Shown: in pieces, positions 48,391 through 64,000 of the stretch
How positions within the stretch are numbered: the first letter of the stretch is position 1
Layout of the letters: each line of letters starts with the position of its first letter
Source: Centroberyx gerrardi
Taxonomy: Eukaryota > Chordata > Actinopteri > Beryciformes > Berycidae
Assembly (NCBI RefSeq): GCF_048128805.1
Contig: NC_136000.1
Coordinates: 16,610,354-16,674,353, forward strand
Length of the DNA: 64,000 bases
Direction of reading: 5' to 3'
Position numbers and translations under genes: made by a program
The notes under the pieces: model-generated
What the model was told of the DNA's origin: nothing
Databases searched by the model: none
Seen by the model: only the letters and a program-made list of their open reading frames with translations

Positions 48391-49719
48391 CAGCTCTGAT
48401 ATAACCTCTGAATCTGTTTATGCAGCGAGTGCTATGGGTATATTATAATATGGCACACAGCCACTTCTGTCCACACAGTGCAAAAGAGTCAAATGAAGTG
48501 TAATTCTTCCACTGGGCCTGTTCTCAGAAAGCCACTGTGTACGGTTTATCAACCAGGATATACAGGGCATGTAAGGGTTACAAGGGTGAAGGTGCTTGGG
48601 TAAGTCCGAAAACAACTTCCAGGTTCTTTCCATGCACACAGTGGAAAAATAAACAACCTGACCACTGGGCCTGACGCCCCAACTCCTCCTCCCCCTCTTC
48701 CTACCCCCTTTCTCTTCAGTTATTTATGATCATCATGTTTGACTCATCTAGGGTTTGATCCAAAACAAGAACAAAGCCATGGATTGCCATCTCATCTTAT
48801 CCCATCAGTACACTTGTGGAAAATTACAGTGTTCCAAATTGGGCCTACAAAGTAATTGTGCGCACGCGTGCATGGGAGTCCAGTTAGTGTTAAACTCAAA
48901 TGACTCACAACTTCCCAAAAGGTTCAGCATGGAGCTCTGTGATTGGCCGAATGTTCCTGTGATCACAGTAACGGTCGTGGGGGTTGAAAGCAGGAAGTGA
49001 ACTCTGATTGGGGTGTCGACAGCTGGGTGTTGCCCTTTCTGACTCCCCGCCCCCATAATAGAGATAACACTGTTAACACATTATAGAAGAAGAGTGTGTA
49101 TACTTGTGAGACAATGTGTGCTAGTTGCTGTGTGTCTATGCCATTTATGTAAACACAGTGTGTACTGGCCAAAGGAACAGGGCAGGAAAGCGGAGATAAG
49201 GGAGAGGAATGTTGATAAAAAGGAACTGTGATGAGAATTCAAAAGGAGACAAGCCAACATAAACACTTCTACACTCTCACACAACTTCACATTAGCACAC
49301 AATAGATCACAGAGCAGGGGACGACAAAATTATTCGATAACAAATGCACGTTCTGTCCTAGACAAAGATTACCTCTGAGTCATTCAATGTTTTTTCTCAT
49401 ATTGTTATTGCCAAACCTAGCCTTGATTCAGGACAGGGTGGTACAGCACCAACTTAACATTTTATAGGCCTATAAACGGTGCAACACAACAGTTCTGACA
49501 TGAAATGTTATTTACCATTTCTCTGTGGGAGTATAAAACACTTATATTACAAACAAATGCATTACAAATAATATTGCACAGGGGCAAAAAATAATGTGGT
49601 CGTACAATAATTGTATCTGAGCACAAGTGTGAATCAATTCCTCCAACTTTAGAATGATACCTGAGTTAGTGTTTAGAGAAAACATGTTGATGGTATTTAT
49701 CTCCGGACACAATGTCATC
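48391..49719. other. cd9-bbs10 tail-to-tail spacer
   Basis: About 1.3 kb between convergent genes. It includes the bbs10 3' UTR on its right side. No exon, RNA gene or repeat family was recognised. Confidence 0.55.
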
Positions 49720-51981
49720 TCAGTCCCCATCCTGTTCCTCTGTGTCCTCCAGGGAACTGTTTGAGTGTCTGCGAGGCAGTGTGTGTAACGGTGTGTGTGT
49801 GCGCAGCACAGCGTCCGCCCGCAGAAGACTTCTGACACACTGCAGCACGGCCAGAATCAGTTGGTATTTACAGGAGACAGATTCAAGGCCTGAGTCCAAC
49901 ACAGAAACTTCTGACACTACGTCGACTTTTCTGCAACAATCCATGCTTGGTTCACTGTCCTCCAGAGGGCCATTACTTCTACCATGACTCTGCATGGGAC
50001 ATCTGTTATGCTCATGTTTGTGTATGGGGCTGAATGGGTGGCCATAATTTTGCATATAACTCAGGACCAGAACTTGAGTGTGCAGGAAGCGACGAGGACT
50101 GTGGGAGTAAATCTGCCGGGGCACGCTCAGTAGAGCATCTGCCAACAGTTGGGACAGAGCAGGTAAACCTGTATTGGTGTGAGATGAGGTGTGTAGATCT
50201 GAGATTGAGCGAGTGCAGCCACGCTGCAGGAGGGCGTGATGTAACAGAAACTCAAATGTCCCACCAACAGGTATGACACAGCCCGGCTCCAACACACACC
50301 TCTGGGAGGGAGTGTCATTGATGGGTGTGCATGTGGTTTTGTCTGCGTGCTTGTCCACATGCAAAGATCTGCTTTTGTGTGAGTGTGAGGTTCTCTTCAC
50401 CACTGTAGTTGCAGTTGTACGCATGGGCTCCCAAGTTGTAATCAGCATGCGGAGAGCATCTCGAAACGCACATGCACACTGGTCTGTCTGCCCTTCCCCC
50501 GGGCCACAAATCACCAGACTGTAGGGTTTGACCACGGCCCTTTCCTCAGACTCATGGAAAGCCACATGGACATACCTGTGGAAGAGAACAAGACATTTCA
50601 ATTACGATTTACATGAATCAACAAGATGAACAAACTTCAATAATCAAAGCCCTGTGGTGTGTGCATGTGTGTGTCTGTGTGTGTATGAATGAATGTGAAA
50701 GAGTTGTGTTTTCAAACCTGTGGGCTCCCAGCAGGATAGGTCGGCAAAAGGTCAGCTTAGCAACATGCTCCTGTCCAATCAGCCAGGAGTCTGAGACAGG
50801 CGCAGCTCCACTTAGCTGAGTGAAGAGAGAGAGCTCGTCTTCACTGACACACTCCACCACACACATCTTGGCCAGTCCAGCTAAAGCCAGAACGGCCTCT
50901 GACTGTTTCACTGCAGAGAGGAGCAGAGAGACACCCAAACTTTGCAAGGTTGCAATCACACACTCTAGCGACCTCTCTGTCCAGGCACTATATCTCACAA
51001 TACTTCTCTCCTTCCCTCTTTTCTCCTCCCCACCTCCCAGCTCCAGCACTGCTCCTGCATTGAGCACTTTTGGCTGCAGGTAGCCAGTGAACACTACAGC
51101 TTTGATTGGCTGGTGGTCAGTGTGAGGGCATGGTGTAGAGAAATCCCTGTGTATGACCTGTCCCTCAATCAAACGTGAACAACTAATAGGGAAGCCTGAT
51201 ACAGGTGTATGCAACGCAGGGAAGTTGTCGTTTATAAAACGGAGTGTCGATGAAGGGGGGTCGTCTTTACGCTTCCAGTGGGAGAGAAGTTCACAGGTAA
51301 GGTGGCTGATAAAGTCACAGTGGGTGCGCCCCAGCCGGGTGTGAAAGAAGGCTGCCAACAGCTTTTGCACAGTGTGTGTGTCTGCGTCAGTGTGAGCTGG
51401 GACTTGTGCGTCTGCAGTTCCATCCTCCCACGAAAGAGTACCTCCATAAGGGACCACTCCCACAGTGATGACATCACCCAGCTCCTCCAATCCAAATGCC
51501 AGCAGCTTGTCTGCCAAGTGTCTGGCAGTGGCAGCCCCCGCTGCTTCCCTGGAGGTATAGGTGTGAGACACATTAGGCTCCCTGGAGGCCGCTGCATCAA
51601 TCACCCGTAGTAATGACGCCAGCAGTAGGATAAAGGTCTTGGATCCATCCCCTGTGAAAGCACTGTGCTTCCACACACACTCCACCACCATCCTACAACA
51701 AAAAATCATGGATATTTAGCACAGGACCAACTCACATTCTTAAAACAGTCATAGTGAAACAGCATTAAAGAGAAATTGTCTGCATGTTACCTGGCGAGTG
51801 GGTGCTCCAGTCGGAGTGCTGTGAGGATGCGTGTCCCACTGCGGCTCAACATCACCTGTCCTGTATCATGGGTGAACAGCACCTGACCCCCATCTGGGCC
51901 AAAGCTGCGGAAGACCACGGCCTCCAGCACAGACACTGTCTGCAGGACATGTTTCAGGTGAAGACGCTCCACCTGCAGCAT
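49720..51981 (-). CDS. bbs10: Bardet-Biedl syndrome 10 protein (chaperonin-like)
   Basis: Group II chaperonin-like protein that works with MKKS/BBS6, BBS12 and CCT to assemble the BBSome for cilia. Coding exons 51791-51981, 50718-51692 and 49720-50575 (stop TGA) join in frame to 673 residues (human about 723). Matches to human BBS10: VSVLEAVV with GPDGGQVLFT and LSRSGTRIL in exon 1; TGDGSKTF (ATP-site motif) at the start of exon 2; GLPVS-like VSGFPISCSRLI and LLLSAVKQ in mid-protein; GCVIPVGGTFEFLLHH and GLESVSCKYQLILAVLQC near the end. Start chosen at ATG 51981; upstream, CACCAG/GG at about 51990 looks like a 5' UTR splice acceptor. Human BBS10 has two exons; here an extra intron (50576-50717) divides the large exon. 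Confidence 0.95.
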
Positions 51982-52669
51982 CCCCCAACCCTGGTGAGGC
52001 ACAGAGACTGAGCTTTAAGAAGGGTTAGGCAAGAGTTGTATGTGTGAGACGCTGTTTCAGTGGCCATTTGCCACTGAATAAAAAACATTTGGCTACTGGT
52101 CCAGGGTTTTCTCATTTATATTACATGAATTATCCTAGTGAGTCAGCATTTAGCATCACATGCAGTGTCCAAAATTAACGGTTTGGCTCACCTGCCAGCG
52201 GCTTCTATCAGTAAACTAAAAAAATGTACCTGGCCAAATTAATGAATGTACAGTTTTCATAGAAATATGTCACCCTTCCCGTTTACAGTGCTATTCCATG
52301 TGTAGAATCAGGTACATGTGAGTTAATTTAAATAAACATCCCTCACCTATAATGGATCAAGTTTGTAATTAATCATAGTGCAACAGAACTCAACATTACC
52401 AAGACAATCAAATTTGATCGGCAGGTGATCCCTGGTTGATTTATCCACCAAAGACAAATTTTACCAGCATTTAACACATGGTGGCTATTAAATTAGGATG
52501 ATGGTTACACGCCTACACAAACCATGTTACTCAGTAACTGAGGTATTTACAACAATCCCTCATGTTAAGTAATAATTATGTCCCTTTAACGATGGTGTGC
52601 TTTTGCTCTAAAGATTTAACCTACGGTATGCTTTTGCAGTAAAGACAGCTTGAATTTCGACTACAGTTA

Positions 52670-52730
52670 ACATACTGTAGCTAAGTTAACAGCTAGCTAG
52701 CTAACATTAGCGTTAGTTACACTGAGCTCC
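52670..52730. repeat. TAGC/GTTA-rich palindromic stretch
   Basis: GCTAAGTTAACAGCTAGCTAGCTAACATTAGCGTTAG: short overlapping palindromes of the kind common in fish spacer DNA, upstream of bbs10. Confidence 0.6.
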
Positions 52731-52858
52731 TTTGCTCTGGGGAACATGTTTTGTTATCACCCGTAGTTATGACTGAACGGAGCGCTGTCAAACTAGTATA
52801 AAAACGGAGAGAAAACATTCGTTTCAAACAACAAAAGCTTTAATTTGTGAAGACTCAC

Positions 52859-52915
52859 CAGCAAACTGACAGAAACGCTTCCCTCTGTATCCTAGAAACG
52901 AGGCTTCTTCTGTCG
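52859..52915 (-). promoter_or_regulatory. Possible bbs10 5' UTR exon and promoter
   Basis: On the minus strand, CAGTTTGCTG followed by the donor GTGAGTC at 52858 would splice to the acceptor at about 51990. It would give a non-coding first exon. Support is limited to the splice signals. Confidence 0.4.
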
Positions 52916-53730
52916 TTAATTAGGTGCAATTTGGATCAGAAAAGCCTCATGTCGCCACCTAGTGCATGGAGGATTGATTCGTCTGAAACTGTATACTTAG
53001 TTTGCCCATATAAATCAATGACATTACAGTCATTTAATATGTAATGGATAGTTCTTCAATACAGTGCAGTACATTCGTCTCTTTTATGAGAGACTGTGAA
53101 GGGCTAACTTCAAAGTTTGCTTTTCACATTGGTATTGATATTGGTTCACAAGTGTTTTACATACTGTATACTTGTGCAAGTGTTACATCGTGCAGCCTAT
53201 ATTTATGCATGTCAGTATTTATAGTATGTAATTGCCAGTTTGTGTAAATATTGTGTGTGTGGGTGAACAGCAAAGTTTAAATTTAGCCCTACATGGCCTC
53301 TTATGCTAATGAATACACAGGCCTAAATAAATGTAAAATCAAATTAGTAGGACAATAGTCCACACTTCATGTTGCTTATACTATATATTCACTTAGTCAC
53401 ACTCAACACATAAAGCCTTCCTCATACTTTACTACAAATAAACATTTCATTTGTTTGTGGTAAATTCTTCTTAAGTTCACTCTGAGTACTGTTTTAGCAA
53501 AGACAATACAGACATAAAAGCACTAAGGATGAAAGGGGGCTTCCTACTGTATTTCAGTTTGAGATTGAGACTTTGAGTCAGTCACCCTACAAGCTGTATC
53601 ACGCTGTCTAAATCACAAACATTTTTAAAGGATGAATCACCAGAACTGTTCTAAAAATGTTTGTAAACAGTGAGAGAAATACAGAGAGAGAGAGAGTCAT
53701 GGAGAGAGGTTATGTGGAGTCAGGCTAACT

Positions 53731-53767
<37 letters not shown>

Positions 53768-56179
53768 CTCTCTGCCTCTGTACAGTATCTCCGCTCATCT
53801 CTGGTATCTCAAGGTGAACTGGGCGGGGCCAGAACTTGATCTCTGCGTTGCTGCAGAAACCACATCCTAAGGTTCTAATTCAGGCAACATCATCTATACA
53901 TAGACAATATGAGACAGGTCCGCAGCAATTGCCAGATGCACGCACATGCACGCCCACACGCGCACACAAACACACACACACAGAGCTGTCCACTCTGAAT
54001 GTAAATGTCCTCTATTGCTGAAGTCTCAGTATGCTAACGAGCCTTTAAAAAGCCGTGTCACTACACTAATGAATATTCATCGCTGGCCTGGTGAGGGTGA
54101 CCTGTGGGGACGGGACAGAGGTCACGAGAGGTGGGGCAGCAAGCACAGGGACGAGCCATCCCTTGAGACCTGAATGGGCAGAAAAGAACACACTCACGCG
54201 TTCACATAACACACACAAACACACACACACACACACACACACAAGTGACCGAGCTGTGACTCTCCACCCATCCCACTCCCGACCCCATCCGGTCCTAACC
54301 TCTCTCTCTTTATGTCTCTTTCTCTCTTTCTTGATCCTTCTCTCACACACCTGTGCTCCTCGTCTTGATGTCTAAAGTGTGGTGAGAGATAAAAAACAAA
54401 GGACAACGCACTGCCACTCCTCCTTACCTCACTCCTTTCCTCCGCCTCTCCCGCCCTCTCCGGTCCTGTCATCTTTTTTCTCCTCCTCCTCCTCTATTCT
54501 CTCTCTAAGGAGGCAAAGGAGTACCTGTGAGCTTGAACACTGGCGCTGGGACGAGCGAATACAGGTACGTCTCTTCCTTCTATTTATACTTCCTTTTCGT
54601 TTCATTATCCATTATTCCATTATTCCATCTAAACTAATTTATTTCTCTCTCAACTGTGGTCAGTGAATATTAATTGTGTGTAGACCCAAGAATGCATGAA
54701 AGATTGCCTATGATGTTAATCAGGTCATTGTGCACTGAGCAGGTCATTATCTGTTGTTTACTGGATATTGACTGGAGTACAACAATAAAATCAGCATAGG
54801 TAATATATCACTCTTATCGTGTGAAAACCTTGTAACTCCAGTTTTGATGGTTTTCGTATTTTCACTTCAACTGAAAGATTACATGTCCGACCCGTTGGGC
54901 TTATGAAACTAGAAAACCCATTGGATAAAATCAGTAATGCATCGTCATCAGGCTAAAAACAAGGCCGTTTTTTCTTCATTCCTGAAAAGTTAATATTTTG
55001 GAGATACGTGGTTCTCACCTGACAGTGATAATATATTTTAAATAGTGCACTTGTAGCCTTGTTAGATTGGGTGTGAATCAGTCACACAGTAGATAGTGTT
55101 AGCTGTGTTAACATCAGAAGTTGGAAGACCATATGGTGTGTTATCACTTTTGCGAAAACAAGAGGGAAAAAAGAAAATTATTCAAATGAACAATTTTAAC
55201 TTCTCATGTCTCTATTCTGTAATGGCATTTGATGAAAATATAAAAGTCCTGAATGATTCAGTCATAATAAGTTACACTTCAATACAAAAATATATCCAGG
55301 CAACCAGCAGGGAAGCATACATGATTCAACATCATGACCTCACTAGCCCTTCAACTGAAATTTCCTTGACTCTCTCCAATTTCCCCTGCAGTTATTAGTA
55401 TACCAGCGGCTTTTATTTTAGCCGGTATTATCGTTTCAGAAGGATCCTGGTGAAGGATCCCGGAAAAGCAGAGATCTACGGAGGACAGGAGTGTGTTTGG
55501 GTGTGAGATCGCATCTGCTGAGTCAGACACAGCTACTCAATACCTGGGACGTCTGCAGAATAGAAAACAACATATCAAAATATTTTTTTGCAGTTATGAC
55601 GCACTTGGGCGTTAACTCAGCGTGACTTTTCTCTCGCGTATTTTGGTAACCCATGCCGAGCATGACCTTGGCACGTATTCTCACCTCTGGCAGCTGGTAT
55701 ACTGTAGAACATCAGCACACCAGTACAGATCCACACATGACGCTTCGACTCCACTTCCCCTCTCTGCTCCTCCTCCCCTCCCCTCCCTGTCAGCAGGTTT
55801 GGCAGAGACAGCAGGCTTGTATATCCTGTGTTCAAGAGTTAGTGCCAGGCCAGCAGAAACAGGAGAGGCCATCTGACACTGATAGTCATACGCTGTCTAT
55901 AAGCACATCATTGCATCAAATGCACCTGATCAATGGCATTTATGGAAACTCTGCTCTGCTGTGTGTGTGTGTGTGGTTGGTGTTTCTGAATGGTTGCTTG
56001 CTTCCTCAAAAGTCTTTTTTTGTGCGTTTTTTGAGGGCAGATCCAAGCGTTTCCTTCTCTGTTTTGTTCAATTGTGATGTTCCATATATATTACACAGGT
56101 GATTTTGCTGGGCTGATCCATCTCTCTCTCTCTCTCCCTATTCTAGTTTAACCCTGGATCCACTAACACACGTTACATA
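52916..56179. other. bbs10-synaptotagmin head-to-head region
   Basis: 3.3 kb between the divergent genes. It contains CT/CA microsatellites (53738-53766, 54212-54242) and a GAATACAG/GTACGT splice donor at 54564/54565, which may end a 5' UTR exon of the synaptotagmin. A matching acceptor (CCCTATTCTAG) lies at about 56146. No other coding block was recognised. Confidence 0.5.
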
Positions 56180-59813
<3,634 letters not shown>

Positions 59814-60113
59814 CCTTGTGACCCCAGCAGGGCAGCAGCGGGACAGCGACGTGCAGCTGTTGTACGAAAACCTTGCGCCATTTACCTCGACTATCGATGT
59901 GTGTTCCTACCTCTCCCCCAGTTCTCCTGAAAAACACTTTAAAGCTCCTGCAGCAAGTAAATCTACCCAACAATCCCCAGTCACACCCTTGACACTATCC
60001 TCCTCACTATTATGACCCTTATGCTTTTTTCCCTTCAACATGCCCCTCCTCCTGCTTCTCCCTAAGCTTCTATACAGTGTTTTAAACATAGATGTAACAT
60101 TATGTACAGTGCT

Positions 60114-60119
60114 ATTAAA
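60114..60119 (+). terminator. Possible synaptotagmin poly(A) signal
   Basis: ATTAAA variant signal 300 bases after the stop codon, followed by T-rich sequence. Confidence 0.45.
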
Positions 60120-61162
60120 CAAGATGAGATTTTTTTTTTTTATCCACGTGTTTTTTTTTTTCTGATACATTCAATGCTGCTCACCAACATACCAGCCACA
60201 CTTGATATAGACATGATTTACCTGCAGAGGGAGACAATCCAAAGGCTAAATGAAATTAGACCCGAATATTAATGCTCTTTTGTCCCTATGTCCTCTATGT
60301 CCCTACTTCCTTAATTGATCCTCTATAATCACCTTTAGCTCATTAAATGCTTGGTTGTAATCAATTCTTTTGATTTTAACTTATGGAAATCCCCATTCTC
60401 TCTCATTACAACCTCTTACAAAATTATAAATCATACTTCCTCAAAATATCCTCCACTTAGGCTTTGGGCCATGCAAGAAAGTGTAAGACTGAATTCAGTT
60501 TTGGAGTACAGCCTATATGTCAAGAGTAATTGCCCAGAGAAGTGTCTGGCATCACAGTTTATAGACTGGTTTCTATGCAACATCACAGACCTGGTGTGGG
60601 AAAAAAAAGTAATACAATATTTTCTTTTTCTCCTTCCCTTTTTCATCATACCCATCCTATTGCAAAATTATGTATCTTCATTTATGTCCCTGATGCTCAC
60701 TATCTAAGTGTTTGTTTGTCTATTTATCCATGCTTCCCAATATAACACCTTGCTTGCCAGCTTAACATCATAATACAACATAACACAATCATGAATCATA
60801 AATCATATCATAAATTAACCATTATCTGTAAATTAAATAAACGTCAAATATACAGACATGGATTAAATTCTCTGTCCCATATAATCACAGAAGAAAATAA
60901 GCCTTGTGCTTTTTTTTTTCATTGGTGGAGAGATAAGGTCTATATTATACTAATCAATCTGAGTGGAGCGATAGGCGACATACCCATGAATTTCTGTATT
61001 ATTATTATTATACAGTCCCTCTTGCACCCAATCCAACCCCATAATGCCCAATATGTGCTACATAGACCAAATTAGAACGCAGTTAAGTGCTCAGATAAGG
61101 GTGAGTCATTATATTGGTAAATTGCCTGCAATTTCTGATGGTTTAGTACGGAATATGACAAT

Positions 61163-61255
61163 ATTTAACCTTTATTTTAACCAGGCAAGTCAATTATGAA
61201 CAAATTTGTATTCACAGTAAGAATTGCAGTAGTTTGCAGAAGGCAACAGAAAGCA
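61163..61255. repeat. Interspersed repeat (TTTAACCAGGCAAGTCAATT type)
   Basis: TTTAACCTTTATTTTAACCAGGCAAGTCAATTATGAACAAATT is a near match to a string repeated thousands of times in many fish genomes, from memory. Only a fragment is present. Confidence 0.65.
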
Positions 61256-62179
61256 AATAAAAACAGTAGCTTAATAAATGTAACGTTAGGCTTATCATGT
61301 GCATAGACCTACTGTGTGCACCACCTTTACTTTCATCTATGCAAACCACATAGATGTTATGTCAGGGTTATGTAGGCTAACAAATAGCTCACTGCTATAC
61401 ATAATAGGCCTACTGATCAAATTTCATGTTTCAAATATGATAGCTAATGTTACCATAAAATGCAGCATGGCCAGTAGATTGTGGAGTGCAGTTGTGAGAT
61501 TTGACATAGGCTACCATTTGGCAAAATTGTTATGTAAGGCCTACTTTATATCTTAAATATTTTAAATATTAAACCCAAAAAGGTTCTTTAGAAAATAACA
61601 CCACAAAAGCATAAGATAATGAATATACAGATTACTCAATTTTGATAAAAGAAAAAAAAAGAGAAAAAAAAGTGTGCAATATAATAGCCTACATATAATT
61701 CCAAGCTCCAATCAGCAAGCATGGTAGGCTAAGTTACTAGCTTAACAGTTGCAAAACTGAACATCTATAACTCACTCTTTGTAGATACCTAAGCAAAATC
61801 ACAGGTGAACAAAACAGTCCTCGCCCCAAAAATAATAGAAGAGATACCTAATGGCAGTAAGGTAATGTAGGAATTTAAAGCTACCAATGTTACTGTATTG
61901 TAGGCTAATTGCTGTCAGCTACAGTGGCAATGCTAACGTAAAGAGTTGTAGATAAAATTTGCTAAATGTCTTGTTGGCTCCCAGTGTTTACAGACAAGAA
62001 ACGGGTCGAAAAACTGAAGCTACTCACTGAAACCGACGAGTGTGAAAACGAGGAGAATATGTTCATGTTTGAACATTTTGAAGTTGAACTTGGTGGGTTT
62101 CTTACATAGCCTTTAAGCTTGGGTGTGCTGCTACCAAAGGCTGACTACACCAACAAAAAATCCCTAGCCTATATAAATT

Positions 62180-62207
62180 CCCTAATATTCCTATTGGGAC
62201 TTATAGG
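62180..62207 (-). repeat. Dispersed AT-rich motif, reverse-oriented copy
   Basis: CCCTAATATTCCTATTGGGACTTATA, the reverse complement of the TATAAGTCCC-ATAGGAATATTA arrangement seen at 41.13 and 63.35 kb. Confidence 0.6.
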
Positions 62208-62589
62208 ACTAATGTGAGTTTACACTATTGTGACCTTATTGTAGGCTAATTCATGGTAGGTCTATTTATTTTTATCTGTGATATTTCTAGGACAGGCCTA
62301 GTGCTGTAAAATCCCTATGATGTTACATGCATTTCCTACCAATGGGGCTTTACCATAGGCTACAGGTCATTGGCTGTGGCTGTCATTTGATTATAATCAC
62401 CTGTTCATTTATTACACCTGTTATTTTCCTACCAAGATGGTGGTGTGGTGATGTAAAATAATACTATGAATAGGGTGGATTTATGGTTTCGCAATAATAT
62501 TATGTATGCATTCTAAAGTGTATTATAGTTATTTAGGCCATAGCCTAAATAGTTATTTGATAGCACAGAAAGCCTACCGTTCTCAAAGC

Positions 62590-62720
62590 TTCATCCCAAA
62601 ACTTAGCACTGGGGCTAATAACATGGTGCATTGGTGGTCTGGAGTTGAATTCCCTGCTCCCTCCCTTGCTAAAAGGTAGTCTTCTGCACAGGCCTACGTC
62701 AAAAAAAAAAAAAAAGTCTC
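62590..62720. repeat. Possible tRNA-derived SINE fragment
   Basis: GGTGCATTGGTGGTCTGGAGTTGAATTCCC resembles a B-box-bearing SINE head and is followed downstream by an A-run (62701-62715). Low-confidence call. Confidence 0.35.
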
Positions 62721-63061
62721 CCTCCCAGGTCATGTGGCCAGTCAGAAATACTAGTGAGGGAAAACTTCCGTGGTGGGGCCACACTGTAGACCTGCGGGCT
62801 CACACACACACACACACACACAGCCACACAGAGGTGAATACCCGAGCCTGTCTGCTGTCACTGGCTGAGGATGTTGGAGTGACAGAGAGCAGCGTAGGCT
62901 TACCTGCCCACACAGGTGTACTCGTCATCCGCCCAGGTAGGTTTACAACAGGTACGGCCGTGCATCGTCCTGGTGCGACCAAACCAGCCTAGATCCTTCA
63001 CTCCCGGGACCACTGAGATGCACCGTTAACGTTTCGGTGGGACTTCGTTTCGGACTCTGAG

Positions 63062-63728
63062 ATGAACGTAAAGTGGACTGTGAAACGATTTCTTCTTATG
63101 TCGTTTTCAATCTCCCACTTGCTGATACTTGAGGGTGAGTCTGACTCTTGACAGTTCTCCCTTACCAAAAAAATAAATGTTGTATTCCTGTAATAAATTT
63201 TAGGATGCTACACAAATACCACAGCAAAAGTATAAAATATATGTAATATCCTATAGGAATACTATTGTGATACCATATGAGGTAAATACGCCATCAAATA
63301 ACGCTAGATTCACTATAAACTCTGTTCAGTATCACAACACACTCTTAAGTCCCTATAGGAATATTATAGGAATGTCATAGTGATGTTTGTCAGGGCTAAT
63401 ATAATCACTTCTAATATGACCAATAAAGCATGTGTAACACTCCACTCCCTTATTGCTTTTTTAAATTGTTCTAATGTCCTAATATGCCTATATATATGCC
63501 AACTAAATCATTATGCCAGACTATAGACTGTACAAAAATACACAGACATGATTTACTCAGCTGTTTGTGATTGGGCACCTCAGGATCTACCTATAGCTAC
63601 AGATCTTGATGACTTCAAATCAGGCAAATAACTGATGATGATAATGATAATGATTTTCATGTTCAATGTATATCTTTATGTTTAGGAGCTCGCAGCCAGC
63701 TTTCAGAGACAGAGGGAAGACTACAGAG
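63062..63728 (+). CDS. Start of an unidentified, possibly secreted or membrane protein (partial)
   Basis: ATG at 63062 opens a 73-nt reading frame encoding a basic then hydrophobic N-terminus (MNVKWTVKRFLLMSFSISHL...) that resembles a signal peptide, ending at a GTGAGT donor after 63134 in phase 1. A second exon, 63686-63728 (TTTAG acceptor, GTAATT donor), continues the frame (GARSQLSETEGRLQ). The rest would be off the right edge. In mammals TNFRSF1A lies a little beyond CD9, so a TNF-receptor-family gene is one guess, but nothing in these 38 codons proves it. Could also be a chance ORF. Confidence 0.4.
63249..63386 (+). repeat. Two copies of the dispersed AT-rich motif
   Basis: 63249-63274 and 63350-63386, 100 bases apart. 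The first is preceded at 63207 by GATGCTACACAAATACCACAGCAAAA, homologous to the block before the 17.98 kb copy; the second is preceded by CTTAAGTCCC as at 41.13 kb. Confidence 0.75.
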
Positions 63729-63892
63729 GTAATTAAGAGGAAGAAGGCGAATCAATGACACTGATATCAAAAATATGACCAAAATATATGTAATATCTGT
63801 TAGAAATTCCTTCCTTTGATGTTTTACATGTCATTCTAACATGATTTATAGACTGACATTGTTGAGTGCTTTTGCGCTTACTGTTTCGGTCA

Positions 63893-63941
63893 CTGTGTGT
63901 GTGGGGGTGTGTGCGTGTGTGTGTGTGTGTGTGTGTACGTG
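63893..63941. repeat. (GT)n microsatellite at right edge
   Basis: GT-rich run with GGGGG and GC interruptions. Confidence 0.85.
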
Positions 63942-64000
63942 CATTTGTATGTGTGCGAGTGAGGGTTCAAAAAAGAGGGGTTTGGAGTTTGAATTCAAGT

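Larger units (their letters stand above)
60130..63061. other. Intergenic region right of synaptotagmin
   Basis: 2.9 kb, AT-rich. It holds a repeat fragment at 61163-61255, a reverse copy of the dispersed AT motif at 62180-62207, a SINE-like fragment at about 62590-62720 and a short CA run (62800-62822). No exon was recognised before 63062. Confidence 0.55.

Noticed and set aside
60351-60707. 118-codon plus-strand frame downstream of the synaptotagmin
   Set aside because: AT-rich, hydrophobic by composition, with no recognised motif and no splice or promoter support.

Overview
This window is nuclear DNA from a teleost (ray-finned) fish. Coding exons are short and interrupted by GT-AG introns. 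Introns and spacers are full of (CA)n/(GA)n microsatellites and fish-type interspersed repeats. The gene order ANO2(-) / VWF(-) / CD9(+) is the vertebrate block found on human 12p13.31. No prokaryotic genes, CRISPR arrays or complete autonomous transposons were seen.

Layout. (1) 1-17.6 kb, minus strand: an anoctamin-2-like calcium-activated chloride channel. 26 coding exons were rebuilt in one continuous frame (922 codons); the last C-terminal exons lie off the left edge. (2) 18.2-39.5 kb, minus strand: a complete von Willebrand factor gene. 53 coding exons join in one open frame of 2849 codons plus stop, with order D1-D2-D'-D3-A1-A2-A3-D4-C domains-CK. (3) 41.7-47.4 kb, plus strand: tetraspanin CD9, with two alternative coding first exons 1.6 kb apart, head to head with VWF. 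(4) 49.7-52.0 kb, minus strand: BBS10, a chaperonin-like ciliopathy protein with three coding exons, tail to tail with CD9. (5) 56.2-59.8 kb, plus strand: a synaptotagmin of the Syt1/2/5 type with complete C2A and C2B calcium ligands. (6) 63.06 kb to the right edge, plus strand: the first exon or exons of a possible secreted or membrane protein, not identified.

The genes are not an operon and do not form one pathway. VWF works in haemostasis, CD9 in membrane microdomains, ANO2 in chloride conductance, BBS10 in BBSome assembly and the synaptotagmin in calcium-triggered exocytosis. VWF-CD9-ANO2 is conserved synteny. BBS10 lies on 12q in human, so its presence here is a rearrangement relative to mammals.

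Most interesting details: a fish VWF A2 domain that lacks the mammalian Tyr-Met ADAMTS13 scissile pair, the vicinal cysteines and the calcium-loop residues; an intron splitting what is one giant exon (exon 28) in mammals; a GC-AG intron; a 12-nt anoctamin microexon matching the alternatively spliced segment of ANO1; duplicated CD9 first exons; and a dispersed AT-rich motif family found near the 5' ends of three genes. All calls come from reading the sequence and recalling family members; no alignment program or database was run.
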